Shown here one piece after another: positions 23,007 to 32,687 of a stretch of DNA of 52,772 bases (positions are counted from its first letter, which is position 1; every line of letters begins with the position of its first letter). This stretch comes from Phycisphaerae bacterium (GTDB lineage Bacteria; Planctomycetota; Phycisphaerae; Phycisphaerales; UBA1924), in the NCBI GenBank assembly GCA_016873295.1, contig VGXM01000021.1, positions 1 through 52,772 of the forward strand, read 5' to 3'. Position numbers and translations under genes: made by a program. The notes beneath the pieces were generated by a model. The model did no database searches. It was not told the DNA's origin and was given only the letters and a program-made list of their open reading frames with translations.

Positions 23007-24146
23007 ATGTCCACCATCCAGATCGACCGACTCCTCGACACCGTCGTCCAGAAGAACGCCAGCGACATCCACCTCACCGTCGGTCGACGGCCCACCATCC
23101 GCCTCCACGGCCAGCTCCGCGACCTCCAGACCAAGGTCCTCGATTCCGAGGACCTCGTCGCCCTCATGAAGTCCATCACCCCCGAGCGCAACCAGCAGGA
23201 GCTCCAGGAGGTCGGGGGCACCGACTTCGGCTTCGCCTACTCCACCCTCGCCCGCTTCCGCGTGTCGATCTTCCGCCAGAAGGGCGACATCGCCATGGTC
23301 CTCCGCCAGATCCCCAACCGCCTGCTCACCTTCGAGCAGATCGGCATCCCCGAGATCTGCCGCGAGCTCATCCGCCGACCCCGCGGCATGTTCCTGGTCA
23401 CCGGGCCCACCGGCTCCGGCAAGACCACCACCCTCGCGACCATGATCGACTACATCAACCAGAACTTCGACCGCCACATCGTGACCATGGAAGACCCCAT
23501 CGAGTACTTCCACAACCACAAGAAGTCGATCGTCAACCAGCGGGCCGTCCACGACGACGTACCCACCTTCTCCGAGGCCCTCCGACGCGTCCTCCGCTCC
23601 GACCCCGACGTCATCCTCGTCGGCGAAATGCGCGATCTGGAGACCATGGAGTCGGCCATCCGCGCCGCCGAGACCGGCCACCTCGTCTTCGCCACCCTCC
23701 ACACCACCGGCGCCGCCAAGACCATCGACCGCATCGTCGACGCCTTCCCGGTCACCCAGCAGAACCAGATCCGCATCCAGCTCTCCACCGCCCTCCTGGC
23801 CATCCTCTCCCAGGTGCTCTGCACCCGCGTCGACCAGCCCGGCATGGTCGCAGGCTACGAGTTCCTGGTCGTCACCCCCGCCATCCAGAACCTCATCCGC
23901 GAGAACAAGACCTTCCGCATCGACTCCATGATCCAGACCGGCAAAAAGTTCGGCATGCAACTCCTGGACGAGCACCTCTGGGCCCTCTACAGCCGCGGCG
24001 TCATCTCCGCCGAAGAGATGATCGACAAGTGCAAGAATCCCAATGACCTGAGAGACCGCGTTCACAAGCTCGGACGGACCATCGGCCGCCCGGAATGGGA
24101 CGAGGATATCGAAGAAGCCACGGCCGGCGCGGGCGAGAAACGATAG
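23007..24146 (+). CDS. pilT: PilT-like retraction ATPase
   Basis: This 379-residue protein has the PAS-like N2 domain and RecA-like C-terminal domain of PilT. Signs are the start IDRLLDTVVQKNASDIHLTV, Walker A GPTGSGKTTTL at 133, Walker B DVILVGEMRDLETM, and the PilT-specific FATLHTTGAAKTIDRIVDAF. The AIRAAETGH stretch is also typical. The zinc motif is absent, as expected. PilT depolymerises type IV pili, so its presence next to pilB suggests the system can retract, unlike a pure T2SS. It has a slightly long acidic C-terminus (EWDEDIEEATAGAGEK). Confidence 0.96.
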   Translation: MSTIQIDRLLDTVVQKNASDIHLTVGRRPTIRLHGQLRDLQTKVLDSEDLVALMKSITPERNQQELQEVGGTDFGFAYSTLARFRVSIFRQKGDIAMVLRQIPNRLLTFEQIGIPEICRELIRRPRGMFLVTGPTGSGKTTTLATMIDYINQNFDRHIVTMEDPIEYFHNHKKSIVNQRAVHDDVPTFSEALRRVLRSDPDVILVGEMRDLETMESAIRAAETGHLVFATLHTTGAAKTIDRIVDAFPVTQQNQIRIQLSTALLAILSQVLCTRVDQPGMVAGYEFLVVTPAIQNLIRENKTFRIDSMIQTGKKFGMQLLDEHLWALYSRGVISAEEMIDKCKNPNDLRDRVHKLGRTIGRPEWDEDIEEATAGAGEKR

Positions 24147-24522
24147 GAATCTGTCAGGTTGTCTGCGGCGCGATCTGGCTTGGCGGGCCTCGGCCATATA
24201 GTCTCAAAACCAGGTGTCGTGTCGAAACGCGGGCCATGCGCCGTCCGACAAACTGGAACCAGTTCGGGTAGACTGTCGAAAACACCAATGAGGCGGAACG
24301 TCCGGGCGTGGATCGGACGTCTCAGCCGAGGTGGCGGCCGCGTGGCGTGCATTCAGCCCGGACGGCATGAGCGGGCGCGCGTTGCGTGGCTCGCCGTCGC
24401 AGTGCGGGTGGTTTGCGGACGTTCCGCACCCGCGGCCGTGGCGGCGAAGGGAGTGCCGGGTCCCGTGGCGTCGGGGTGGCGTAGAGATAAGGTTGGGGGC
24501 TTGGGGGTAAGGGAGCCAGGGC
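24147..24522. other. 376-bp intergenic region
   Basis: The region between pilT and the second ATPase gene has no supported ORF and is less GC-rich in its first 150 bases. It likely carries the promoter for the gspE-pseudopilin operon, since all later genes to 37765 are closely packed, but no consensus promoter stands out. Purine-rich sequence just before 24523 (GGGGGTAAGGGAG) may serve as ribosome binding site. Confidence 0.4.
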
Positions 24523-26256
24523 ATGCCCATCGATCCCGCTGAACTGAAGGGCCGGAAGCTGGGTCGCGTGCTGACCAAGATGGGCAAGGTCACGCGCGAG
24601 CAGGTGCACGAGGCTCTGGAGATCCAGAAGACGCGCAAGGCGCCGCTGGGGCAGTTGCTGGTGGAGCTGGGCTATTGCACGCCGCACGACGTGTCGGCGG
24701 CGGTGGCGGGCCAGGCGGGGATGGAGTTCGTCGATCTGTCCAAGTTCGAGGTGCCCGACGACGTGAAGGACGTGCTCCCGTCGGAGAACGTGCGCTCGTA
24801 CGAGATCGTGCCGCTGGAGTTCAACAAGACGAGCAAGCGGCTGAGGATCGCGATGAAGAGCCCGTCGAACTTCCGGGCGGTGGACGATCTTCGGCTGCTG
24901 ATGGGGTTCAAGGTGGACGCGGTGGTCGCGGACCCGGCGGTGGTGGACGCGCTCATCAAGAAGCACTTCTCCAAGAGCGAGTCGGTGTCGGAGGTGATCG
25001 GCGGCCTGGCGGACGACCAGAAGTTCAAGGCGCTGGCGGGGCGGAGCGACGCGTCGATCGACCTGGAGGCGCTCAAGGACGCGGCCAGCGACAACCAGAT
25101 CGTGAAGCTGCTCAACCTCGTGCTGCTGCAGGCGATCAAGGACCGGGCCAGCGACATCCACTTCGAGCCCTTCGAGGCCGAGTTCAAGATGCGGTACCGG
25201 ATCGACGGCGTGCTGTACGAGATGGTGCCGCCGCCCAAGCACCTGGGGCCGGCGATCACGAGCCGCGTGAAGGTCATGGCGAACCTGGACATCGCGGAGC
25301 GGCGTCTGCCGCAGGACGGGCGCATCGAGCTGACGGTGGGGGGGCACCCGGTGGACCTGCGCGTGGCGGTGCTGCCGACGATGCACGGGGAGAGCGTGGT
25401 GATGCGCGTGCTGGACCGCAGCAACGTGGAGCTGAGCCTGGACCGCCTGGGCCTGCGCGACGACGACCTGGTGACGGTGCGGCGGCTGATCAACAAGCCC
25501 AACGGGATCGTGATCGTGACGGGCCCGACGGGCTGCGGAAAGACGACGACGCTGTACGCGGCCTTGGCCGAGCTCAACGACATCGAGACCAAGATCCTGA
25601 CGGCGGAGGACCCGGTCGAGTACGACATCGACGGTCTGTGCCAGGTGCAGGTCAACGAGGAGGTCGGGCTGACGTTCGCCAAGGCCCTGCGCAGCTTCCT
25701 GCGTCAGGACCCGGACATCATCCTGGTGGGCGAGATCCGCGACCTGGAGACGGCCCAGATCGCGGTGCAGGCGTCGCTCACCGGGCACCTGGTGCTGAGC
25801 ACCCTGCACACCAACGACGCCCCCAGCAGCATCATCCGCCTGCTCGACCTGGGCATGGAGTCGTTCCTCCTGACGGCGACGCTCGAGGGGGTGGTGGCGC
25901 AGCGGCTGGTGCGGCGGATCTGCGCCGCGTGCAAGGAGACCTACGCCCCCAAGGAGGAGGAGCTCATGGAGCTCAACCTCACGCCCGACGACGTGCGCGG
26001 GCGGGTGTTCTTCCGCGGGCGGGGCTGCGACAAGTGCAACGGCTCGGGGTATCGCGGGCGGACCGCCCTCTACGAGATCATGACCCTCGACGACGAGCTG
26101 CGCGACATGGTGATGAAGCAGGCGTCGACGTCGGTCCTGCGCGAGTACTCGAGGAAGCGCGGCATGCGCACGCTGCGCGAGGGCGGGCTGCTCTCGATCT
26201 ACGACGGCGTGACCACCATCGACGAGGTGGTGCGCGAGACCCTCTCGGAGGAGTGA
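24523..26256 (+). CDS. gspE: PilB/GspE-like assembly ATPase 2
   Basis: This 577-residue protein is a paralogue of the ATPase at 21207. It has a GspE-N domain (LGRVLTKMGKVTREQVHEAL), N2 with FEPFEAEFKMRYRIDGVLYE, and Walker A GPTGCGKTTTL at 334, with Cys instead of the usual Ser. Walker B is IILVGEIRDLETAQIAVQAS, the His box is STLHTNDAPSS, and the zinc tetracysteine is C467/C470 and C502/C505. It leads a run with GspF/PilC and five pseudopilin-like genes and so is the likely motor of that filament, while ATPase 1 pairs with PilT. Codon choice differs visibly from ATPase 1 (more G-ending codons), which suggests a separate history or expression level. Confidence 0.94.
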   Translation: MPIDPAELKGRKLGRVLTKMGKVTREQVHEALEIQKTRKAPLGQLLVELGYCTPHDVSAAVAGQAGMEFVDLSKFEVPDDVKDVLPSENVRSYEIVPLEFNKTSKRLRIAMKSPSNFRAVDDLRLLMGFKVDAVVADPAVVDALIKKHFSKSESVSEVIGGLADDQKFKALAGRSDASIDLEALKDAASDNQIVKLLNLVLLQAIKDRASDIHFEPFEAEFKMRYRIDGVLYEMVPPPKHLGPAITSRVKVMANLDIAERRLPQDGRIELTVGGHPVDLRVAVLPTMHGESVVMRVLDRSNVELSLDRLGLRDDDLVTVRRLINKPNGIVIVTGPTGCGKTTTLYAALAELNDIETKILTAEDPVEYDIDGLCQVQVNEEVGLTFAKALRSFLRQDPDIILVGEIRDLETAQIAVQASLTGHLVLSTLHTNDAPSSIIRLLDLGMESFLLTATLEGVVAQRLVRRICAACKETYAPKEEELMELNLTPDDVRGRVFFRGRGCDKCNGSGYRGRTALYEIMTLDDELRDMVMKQASTSVLREYSRKRGMRTLREGGLLSIYDGVTTIDEVVRETLSEE

Positions 26257-26314
26257 CGTGGCGGGCGGGACAGGCGAACGCGGGGCGTCCCGCGACGATG
26301 GGAGCGACTGAGCC

Positions 26315-27607
26315 ATGGCGACCTTTGCATACGAAGCCCTCAACGCGGTCGGCAAGCCCCAGAAGGGGACGATCGAGGCCTCCACCAGCGAGGAGGCGAT
26401 CCAGAAGATCAAGGGGCAGGGCTACTTCCCGACCTCGGTCCGCGAGCAGCGGGGCGCCGCCAAGAAGGGCGGCGAGCCCGCCGCCCCCGCCGCCGCCCCC
26501 AAGAAGAAGCCCGGCAAGAGCCTGGCGCTGGGCGGGGTGAGCAAGAAGGTGCTGACGGCGTTCACGCGGCAGCTCTCGACGCTGCAGGACGCGGGCCTGC
26601 CGCTGCTGCGTTCCCTGCAGATCCTCGAGCAGCAGCAGAGGCCCGGGCTGATGAAGAACGTGCTGACGGGCGTGTGCGAGGAGGTCGAGGGCGGGTCGAG
26701 CCTCTCCGAGGCGTTCGGCAAGTACCCCAAGGCCTTCGACCGCCTGTACGTCAAGATGGTCGCGGCGGGCGAGGTGGGCGGCGTGCTGGACATCATCCTG
26801 CAGCGGCTCGCCGAGTTCATGGAGAAGGCCGAGCGCCTCAAGAGGAAGATCCGCGGCGCCATGGTGTACCCCACCGTGGTCATCAGCATCGCGATGATCA
26901 TCCTGACGCTGATCATGGTGTTCATCATCCCGAAGTTCGAGGAGATCTTCCGTGACTTCGGCGTGCAGCTCCCGCTGCTCACGGTGGCGCTGATCAACAC
27001 CAGCCGCTGGGTCGCGGGCACGCAGCCCGACCAGCAGATCCACGGCTGGGTGTTCGTGGTCGCGGCGCCCTTCGCGCTGTACTTCTTCTGGAAGCTGCTG
27101 CGCAAGTCGGGGCCCGGGCGAGCGGCGACGGACACGATGCTGCTGTGGACGCCCATCGTCGGGAAGCTCATCCGCAAGACCACCATCGCCCGCTTCACGC
27201 GCACGCTGGGCACGCTCATCTCCGCGGGCGTGCCCATCCTGGAGGCGATCACGATCACCAAGGAGACCAGCGGCAACTACGTGTACGAGAAGGCGCTGGG
27301 CAAGGTGCACGACTCGATCCGCGAGGGCGAGACCTTCGCCGGGCCCCTCCGCGAGAGCAAGACCTGCGACGCGATCGTCGTGAACATGATCGACGTGGGC
27401 GAGGAGACGGGCGAGCTGGACGCGATGCTCATGAAGATCGCGGACAACTACGACGAGGAGGTGGACGTCGCCGTCGCCTCGCTCGTGTCGCTGCTCGAGC
27501 CGCTGATGGTCGTGGTGCTGGGCGGCATCGTCGGGACGATCGTCGTGTCGATGTTCCTCCCCCTCGTCTCGATGATCAACTCGCTCCAGGGCGGCGGGGC
27601 CATCTGA
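26315..27607 (+). CDS. gspF: GspF/PilC-type inner-membrane platform protein
   Basis: The 430-residue protein opens FAYEALNAVGKPQKGTIEA, the typical PilC/GspF start. A Lys/Ala-rich linker follows (around residue 55), then two repeated cytoplasmic GspF domains (about 80-205 and 285-410: TAFTRQLSTLQDAGLPLLRS and RFTRTLGTLISAGVPILEAI) with three membrane segments. It couples the hexameric motor to pilin insertion. The gap to the gspE-type gene is 58 bases. Its stop overlaps the next ATG (TGATGA), showing translational coupling to the pseudopilin genes. Confidence 0.96.
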   Translation: MATFAYEALNAVGKPQKGTIEASTSEEAIQKIKGQGYFPTSVREQRGAAKKGGEPAAPAAAPKKKPGKSLALGGVSKKVLTAFTRQLSTLQDAGLPLLRSLQILEQQQRPGLMKNVLTGVCEEVEGGSSLSEAFGKYPKAFDRLYVKMVAAGEVGGVLDIILQRLAEFMEKAERLKRKIRGAMVYPTVVISIAMIILTLIMVFIIPKFEEIFRDFGVQLPLLTVALINTSRWVAGTQPDQQIHGWVFVVAAPFALYFFWKLLRKSGPGRAATDTMLLWTPIVGKLIRKTTIARFTRTLGTLISAGVPILEAITITKETSGNYVYEKALGKVHDSIREGETFAGPLRESKTCDAIVVNMIDVGEETGELDAMLMKIADNYDEEVDVAVASLVSLLEPLMVVVLGGIVGTIVVSMFLPLVSMINSLQGGGAI

Positions 27608-28611
27608 TGAGCATCGACCGGAGAACCCCCATGGTCAGCCGCACTCATCGACGCAGGGCCGCGCGCCGGGCGTTCACGCTGGTCGAGCTGCTCGTCGCCA
27701 TCCTCGTGCTCGGCATCCTCGTGGGGCTGCTGATCGTCGGCATCCGGTACGCCACGTCGACGGCCCGCGGCGCCGTCGACACGGCGAACGTCTCCGGCCT
27801 CAAGATGGGCGTCGACCGGTTCAAGCAGGAGTTCGGGTTCCTGCCGCCCCTTGTCCGCGACATGGACGACCAGGTGCCCGTGACGAGCCGGCGCGTGGTC
27901 CGGGTCGGGCAGGAGAACGCCGTGGCCGTCTACGACCTGGCCCTGCCCGCCGACCGCGACAAGCTCCGCGCCCGCGGCATCACCGGCGCCCAGCTCGACC
28001 GGCGCTTCAGCGAGAGCACGATCGCCTTCTACCTCGTCGGCGTGCTCGATCGCGCGGTCGTGGCGGGGGTCGAGGCGCCGATCGACGGCGTGCCCGGCCC
28101 GGGGCTGCTCAAGCCCAACGCCGACGGGACGTTCCTGCTCCCCGCCTGGATGAAGACCGCGGGCGCGCCGACCAGCACCCGCAAGGGGCAGCGGTGGGAG
28201 CCCTTGGTCGCCGCGGGCAAGCGCGGGATGAGCATCGAGGTGTCGTCGGCCGACCCGGACGACGTCCGCCTCGTGGACCGGAACGGGAAGGCGTACCGCT
28301 ACTACCGGTGGCTGCGCGGGCGCGGCACTCCGCCCAACCCCGACCTCGTGGCGGACGCGACCGACCTGAACATCCCGCTGATCCTGGGCGTGGTGCCCGG
28401 GCTGGGCATGCGCCTGAACGACGCCGAGTACGCCATCGTCGGGGCGGGGCCCAACGGGCTGTTCGGGAACGAGCACCAGCTCCCGATCGACCACTCGGAC
28501 TTCCTGCCGCTCCCGGAGATGGCGGCGAAGCTGGGCCTGGCCCCCGACACGCCCGAGGGGCGCGTCGTGGAGGCGGCGGCCCGGGACAACCCGGCGGAGG
28601 TGGGGCGATGA
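27607..28611 (+). CDS. GspG-like pseudopilin, oversized (334 aa)
   Basis: The leader is basic (RTHRRRAARRA), followed by the prepilin motif FTLVELLVAILVLGILVGLL, with Glu at +5 and cleavage after Ala. A helical spine and a large periplasmic part follow. The region VDRFKQEFGFLPPLVRDMDD and later LILGVVPG...YAIVGAGPNGLFG recalls the GspG major pseudopilin (Y/FPP and the late GPNG/GxDG calcium loop). GspG is usually about 140 residues, so a 150-200-residue insertion sits between the helix and the C-terminal loop. An alternative start at 27631 (ATG after GGAG) would drop eight residues. Its TGA overlaps the next start. Confidence 0.8.
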   Translation: MSIDRRTPMVSRTHRRRAARRAFTLVELLVAILVLGILVGLLIVGIRYATSTARGAVDTANVSGLKMGVDRFKQEFGFLPPLVRDMDDQVPVTSRRVVRVGQENAVAVYDLALPADRDKLRARGITGAQLDRRFSESTIAFYLVGVLDRAVVAGVEAPIDGVPGPGLLKPNADGTFLLPAWMKTAGAPTSTRKGQRWEPLVAAGKRGMSIEVSSADPDDVRLVDRNGKAYRYYRWLRGRGTPPNPDLVADATDLNIPLILGVVPGLGMRLNDAEYAIVGAGPNGLFGNEHQLPIDHSDFLPLPEMAAKLGLAPDTPEGRVVEAAARDNPAEVGR

Positions 28612-29831
28612 AGACCGGCGTCGACCGTCCGCGTGCCTTCACGCTCACCGAGCTGATCGTCGTGATCGGGCTGATCGTGCTCCTGCTGGCGATCGCGGTC
28701 CCGAGCTTCTCCGCGATGGTCCGCAGTTCGGACCGCACGCTGGCCGAGTCGCAGCTCCGCGTGGCGCTGGCGACGGCGCGGGACCTTGCGATCTCCGCGG
28801 GCGCGGGGCACGGCGGGTCGGGGCGGGGCGACGCCGCGGCCGTGTTCTTCTTCGACCAGGGCGGGCGGGTCCGCGTGGTCCCGTGCATCCAGGTCGGCAC
28901 GCTGAACGACTGGGTCCGCCTGAGCCTGGGCAACGATCCGCGGAACCGGATCGAGCGCGACATCTTCGTGCCCGCGCCGCTCGTCGAGCCCGTGCGGATC
29001 CCCCGCGGGTGGAGCGTGCGCGGCTACGCCCCCGCCGGCACGCTCGACACCGGGCGCATCTTCACCTGGAACGGGTGGTACGAGCCCAACAACGACCGGC
29101 GCTTCGACGTCAACCGGGGCAACTGGGTCTTCCCCGAGACGGACTTCTTCAACCCGGCGGGGGTGGGGCTCGACGGCGCCGCCGCCGCGCCCGGCGACGA
29201 TCCGGCCCTGGCGCAGGCCGGCGGGGTCGACAGCTCGGGGTCGAACCGGCAGACGTTCATGGTGCGGTTCGAGGCGGGCACCGGGAACCTGGCGATCGCC
29301 AGCCGCGGGCAGGCGCTGGTGGTCGCTCCGTCGACGGCGGTGGGATTCCGCTCGACACGGGCGCCGTACCGCGACTACCGCATCGACCGCGCCGCGGACC
29401 CGGAGCAGTTCGTCCGCCAGATCCTGGCGCCGCGCCCCGACTTCTCGAACGACATCAACGGGATGACCAAGCGGATGAACCTGATCGGCGACGAATCGGT
29501 CGATACCGTGCTGGTCCGCCCGGTCACGGAGCTGGCGCTGTACGACGAGCGCCTGCTCGCCGCCGGCGTCGGCGCCACGGCGGTCAACCCCGCGACGGGC
29601 ACGCTGTACGGGACCCGCAACCGGAGCCGGTCCTGGCCCACCTCCCCCACGTACGACCTCTCCCTGTTCCGCGTCCCCCAGCCCAACGGGCTGGAACTCA
29701 CCAACCGCGTCAATGACTGGATCGAGGGTCGGCCCATCACGGCCCTGGGCAACCGACAGGTCCCGTCGGAGGCGCGGCTCTTCGTGCTCCAGCGCGGCGG
29801 GGGCCAGCTCCGCGAGGTGACACAGCAATGA
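28608..29831 (+). CDS. GspH-like pseudopilin, oversized (407 aa)
   Basis: The prepilin signal is DRPRA|FTLTELIVVIGLIVLLLAI, with Glu+5, then VPSFSAMVRSSDRTLAESQL and RVALATARDLAI, which is close to GspH/FimT minor pseudopilins. The remaining 330 residues are mostly beta/coil, Gly/Pro-rich and without a known domain; GspH is normally about 150-200. ATG 28608 overlaps the stop of the GspG-like gene and its own stop overlaps the next start (ATGA at 29828). It is probably a tip-complex or filament protein with an added surface domain. Confidence 0.75.
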   Translation: MKTGVDRPRAFTLTELIVVIGLIVLLLAIAVPSFSAMVRSSDRTLAESQLRVALATARDLAISAGAGHGGSGRGDAAAVFFFDQGGRVRVVPCIQVGTLNDWVRLSLGNDPRNRIERDIFVPAPLVEPVRIPRGWSVRGYAPAGTLDTGRIFTWNGWYEPNNDRRFDVNRGNWVFPETDFFNPAGVGLDGAAAAPGDDPALAQAGGVDSSGSNRQTFMVRFEAGTGNLAIASRGQALVVAPSTAVGFRSTRAPYRDYRIDRAADPEQFVRQILAPRPDFSNDINGMTKRMNLIGDESVDTVLVRPVTELALYDERLLAAGVGATAVNPATGTLYGTRNRSRSWPTSPTYDLSLFRVPQPNGLELTNRVNDWIEGRPITALGNRQVPSEARLFVLQRGGGQLREVTQQ

Positions 29832-30946
29832 CCACGCGATCCACCATCGGGGACTCCGGGGCCCGGCGCGGCGCGTTCACCCTCATCGAGGTGCTGATCG
29901 GCGTGCTCGTGCTCGCCATCGGGCTGCTGGGGCTGGGCGGGCTCCTCTCCGTCGTCGTCCACCAGCAGGTCGCCGTCGTCGAGTCCAGGCGCTGCGAGTC
30001 GGCCCGGCGCAGCGTCGAGCTCTTCTTCGACGCGGCGTCGTCGGTGATCGACTGGGAGCAGATGCGCCAGGACTACTTCATGTCGATCGTGGGGGTCGCC
30101 CCGCCGTGCGCCCAGGCCGTGTGCGTTCCGCCGGCGCCCCTCCCCAACCCGCCGACGCCCACGTACGGGCGCTGGGAGGTCGAGTGGGCGTGGTTCGGCC
30201 GCGAGCCGCAGTACGTGAGCAACTACCGCACGCTCGCGATCGTGCACGTGGGGGGCGGGAGGAGCCGCCGCTGCTTCTGCCTCGTGCCCAACCCCGTCGA
30301 TCCTCGCCTCTGCGACGCGTGTGACGACCAGGCGCCTCAGGTCGAGGTGCAGTTGGGGCGCTCGGCGAGCGAGCTGAACGTGGGCACGCGCCTGGTGCCC
30401 CAGGCCTACTCGGGGGCGACGCCCGAGTTCGTGTGGGACTTCTACCCGCGGCGCCGCCCCATCGCCCCCACCGACGACTACCGCAGCGCGCCGATCGAGG
30501 TCGCGGTCTTCCTGCGGCGGATCGACGCCGGGATCCGCGTCCCGCAGGGCTCGACGCTCGAGCAGGTGCTCACGGCGACGGGCCCGAACCGGATCCTCCC
30601 GGTCGGGGTCGATGCGTCGGGAATCCCCACTCGGAACGGGACCGGCGCCTATGCCCACGCCCGCGCCATGAGCGTCACGGTGGCGCTGCCGCCGCAGGGG
30701 GCGACGCAGACGCGGATCGACATGGGCGGCGACGCGACGCTGCAGTACCTGGCGGGGCAGCCCGGGCAGAAGCTGGTCGACGTGCTGGGGCTGATCCAGA
30801 CCGTCGTGGATCGGGATGCCCGCGCCCCCCAGACGCTGATCATCGAGCCCGGGTACGACCGTGCCCAGGCCGCGCAGGTGACAGGCACCGAGGTCATCTT
30901 CACGCCGCAGATCCCCTGCGCCGTGTTCGTGAGACAGATCCAGTGA
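29828..30946 (+). CDS. GspI/PilV-like pseudopilin, oversized (372 aa)
   Basis: The prepilin signal is RRGA|FTLIEVLIGVLVLAIGLLGL, the PilV/GspI-type N-terminus. A helical segment and a C-terminal region of 330 residues follow (GspI is about 120). It contains clustered cysteines: PPCAQAVC near residue 95, RRCFC near 145, LCDACDDQ near 160. These could form disulfides or bind metal. ATGA coupling to the gene upstream fixes the start. A 34-base gap precedes the next gene. Confidence 0.75.
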   Translation: MTTRSTIGDSGARRGAFTLIEVLIGVLVLAIGLLGLGGLLSVVVHQQVAVVESRRCESARRSVELFFDAASSVIDWEQMRQDYFMSIVGVAPPCAQAVCVPPAPLPNPPTPTYGRWEVEWAWFGREPQYVSNYRTLAIVHVGGGRSRRCFCLVPNPVDPRLCDACDDQAPQVEVQLGRSASELNVGTRLVPQAYSGATPEFVWDFYPRRRPIAPTDDYRSAPIEVAVFLRRIDAGIRVPQGSTLEQVLTATGPNRILPVGVDASGIPTRNGTGAYAHARAMSVTVALPPQGATQTRIDMGGDATLQYLAGQPGQKLVDVLGLIQTVVDRDARAPQTLIIEPGYDRAQAAQVTGTEVIFTPQIPCAVFVRQIQ

Positions 30947-30980
30947 GGCCGATCCCATCGATGGAAGGAACGCCGAAGCC

Positions 30981-32687
30981 ATGACCGATCGCCGAGGCAT
31001 CATCAGGCCGGGCCGGCGCCCGAGAGACGCCGGGGCGGCGCGCGCGTTCACGCTCATCGAGATCCTCGTCGCGGTGGGGGCCGTGGCCCTCGTGTCGGTC
31101 GGGCTCGCGGCGATCCTCGACTCGGTGGGGCGAACGGTGACGGGCGGGCGCCGGGTCAGCACCTTCAACACCTTCGCAACGCAGATGGAGATCCAGCTGC
31201 GTCGGGACTTCGAGGCCATGTCCCGCGACGGGATCCTGGTGATCCGGCAGCAGTACGCCAACGCCGCCGGCGGCGCCCCGGGGAACATCGCCAGGACCGC
31301 CGACGACCCCTCGCCCAGGCCGCGCCGGGTCGACGAGATCGTCTTCTTCGCCCGCGGCGACTTCACGAGCGCCCGCGAGCCGCTGAGCCCGGACCTCTCG
31401 CCGCGGGGGAAGCACGCCCGCATCTACTACGGGATGGGCGCCCGCCGACGCCCGAGTTCCGCGGGCGGGCCCGCCAACACCTACCTTACCCCCGAGCTGA
31501 CCGATCTCAACGACGAGGCCGGCATCGGGCTGGGCGAGGCGCAGCCCGGCAATCCCAACCGCTTCGCGGTCGACTGGACGCTGCTCCGCCACGTCGCCAC
31601 GCTCGCGGCGCCCGGCAACACCGATCGCTCGTACCCGCCCGCCATCTTCGGGATCAACACCGCCACGATCCCGGGCAACCTCCGCGTGCGAGACAAGGAG
31701 GCCCAGGTCGGGCTGCAGCCGGCGGCGTCGAGCGTCTTCCGCCGGCTCGCCGAGCTCCGCCCGGGCGCGACCTCGGTGCTGCCCCTGGACCCCGCCAACT
31801 ACCTGCGCGTGACCCCCACGCCCCCCTGGACCGGCGCGCTGGCCCCGACACCCAACCTCGCCAGCGGGCTGGTCGATGTCATCGCCACCGACCTGCCCAC
31901 GCTCCGCATGGAGCTCCACTCCATGCAGCAGCTCCCGGCCCTGACGGGCCCGCTCGTGTTCAACCAGCCCCTCTCCGGCACGTTCGACCCCGGGGCCGCG
32001 GCCCGCGAACGCATCCAGGCGTGGATGAGCGAGGTGTTCCCGGCCCCGTCCGAGCCCACGCCGCAGCGCCCCAACGGCGTGCGCATGCGCTACGAGGTCG
32101 AGCCGCCCAACTACGTCGGCACGCTCGTCCTGGGCGAGGGCACCGACCCGCAGCGTCTGGAGAAGGCCCAGCGCCTCGCCGACCAGCGCATGCTCACCGT
32201 CAGCAGCTTCGTGCCCCGCTGCACCGGGTTCGTCGTGGAGTGGAGCTTCGGGGAGATCGACAGCGACCCGGGCAGCCCGACGTTCGGGCAGCTGGTGTTC
32301 TACGGCGGTCGGCTCAATCCCTCGGCGCCGGGCGACTTCCGCATGCGCCAGTACCCCAACCCGACCGCCACGACCTGGCAGAGCCCGCCCCTGATCCGCC
32401 TGGTCGGCGGGCAGTCGGTCCCGCGCCCGCCCGTCCGGGACCTGATCTACGGCACGCCCGCCCCGACGCCCGGCGCCACCGACCTCACGAGCTACTTCGG
32501 CTTCATCGACCCCGCGTTCAACCCCGACCTGAACGGCAACGGACAGGTGGACCCGACGGACGCGGCGGATCCGTGGGCCCCGTGGCCCTGGCCCACGCTC
32601 GTCCGCGTGACGGTGACGATGGCCGATTCCCTTGACCCGACGATCGAGCAGTCGTTCCAGTTCATCCTCCCGGTGCCGGAGCGATGA
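30981..32687 (+). CDS. GspJ-like pseudopilin, oversized (568 aa)
   Basis: The prepilin signal is GAARA|FTLIEILVAVGAVALVSVGL with Glu+5, then an MEIQLRRDFEAMSRDG segment typical of GspJ, whose spine is followed by FxxEL.RD-type helices. The body is 2.5-3 times longer than GspJ (about 200). Near the C-terminus NPDLNGNGQVDPTDAADP is an EF-hand/dockerin-like calcium loop, followed by a beta strand pair (VRVTVTMADS...QSFQFILPV) recalling the usual GspJ ending. Its stop overlaps the next ATG (ATGA at 32684). Confidence 0.75.
   Translation: MTDRRGIIRPGRRPRDAGAARAFTLIEILVAVGAVALVSVGLAAILDSVGRTVTGGRRVSTFNTFATQMEIQLRRDFEAMSRDGILVIRQQYANAAGGAPGNIARTADDPSPRPRRVDEIVFFARGDFTSAREPLSPDLSPRGKHARIYYGMGARRRPSSAGGPANTYLTPELTDLNDEAGIGLGEAQPGNPNRFAVDWTLLRHVATLAAPGNTDRSYPPAIFGINTATIPGNLRVRDKEAQVGLQPAASSVFRRLAELRPGATSVLPLDPANYLRVTPTPPWTGALAPTPNLASGLVDVIATDLPTLRMELHSMQQLPALTGPLVFNQPLSGTFDPGAAARERIQAWMSEVFPAPSEPTPQRPNGVRMRYEVEPPNYVGTLVLGEGTDPQRLEKAQRLADQRMLTVSSFVPRCTGFVVEWSFGEIDSDPGSPTFGQLVFYGGRLNPSAPGDFRMRQYPNPTATTWQSPPLIRLVGGQSVPRPPVRDLIYGTPAPTPGATDLTSYFGFIDPAFNPDLNGNGQVDPTDAADPWAPWPWPTLVRVTVTMADSLDPTIEQSFQFILPVPER

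Noticed and set aside
21216..24197. Minus-strand frame of about 990 codons opposite pilB and pilT
   Set aside because: It is antisense shadow of conserved ATPase genes; Asp/Gly/Val-rich composition only.
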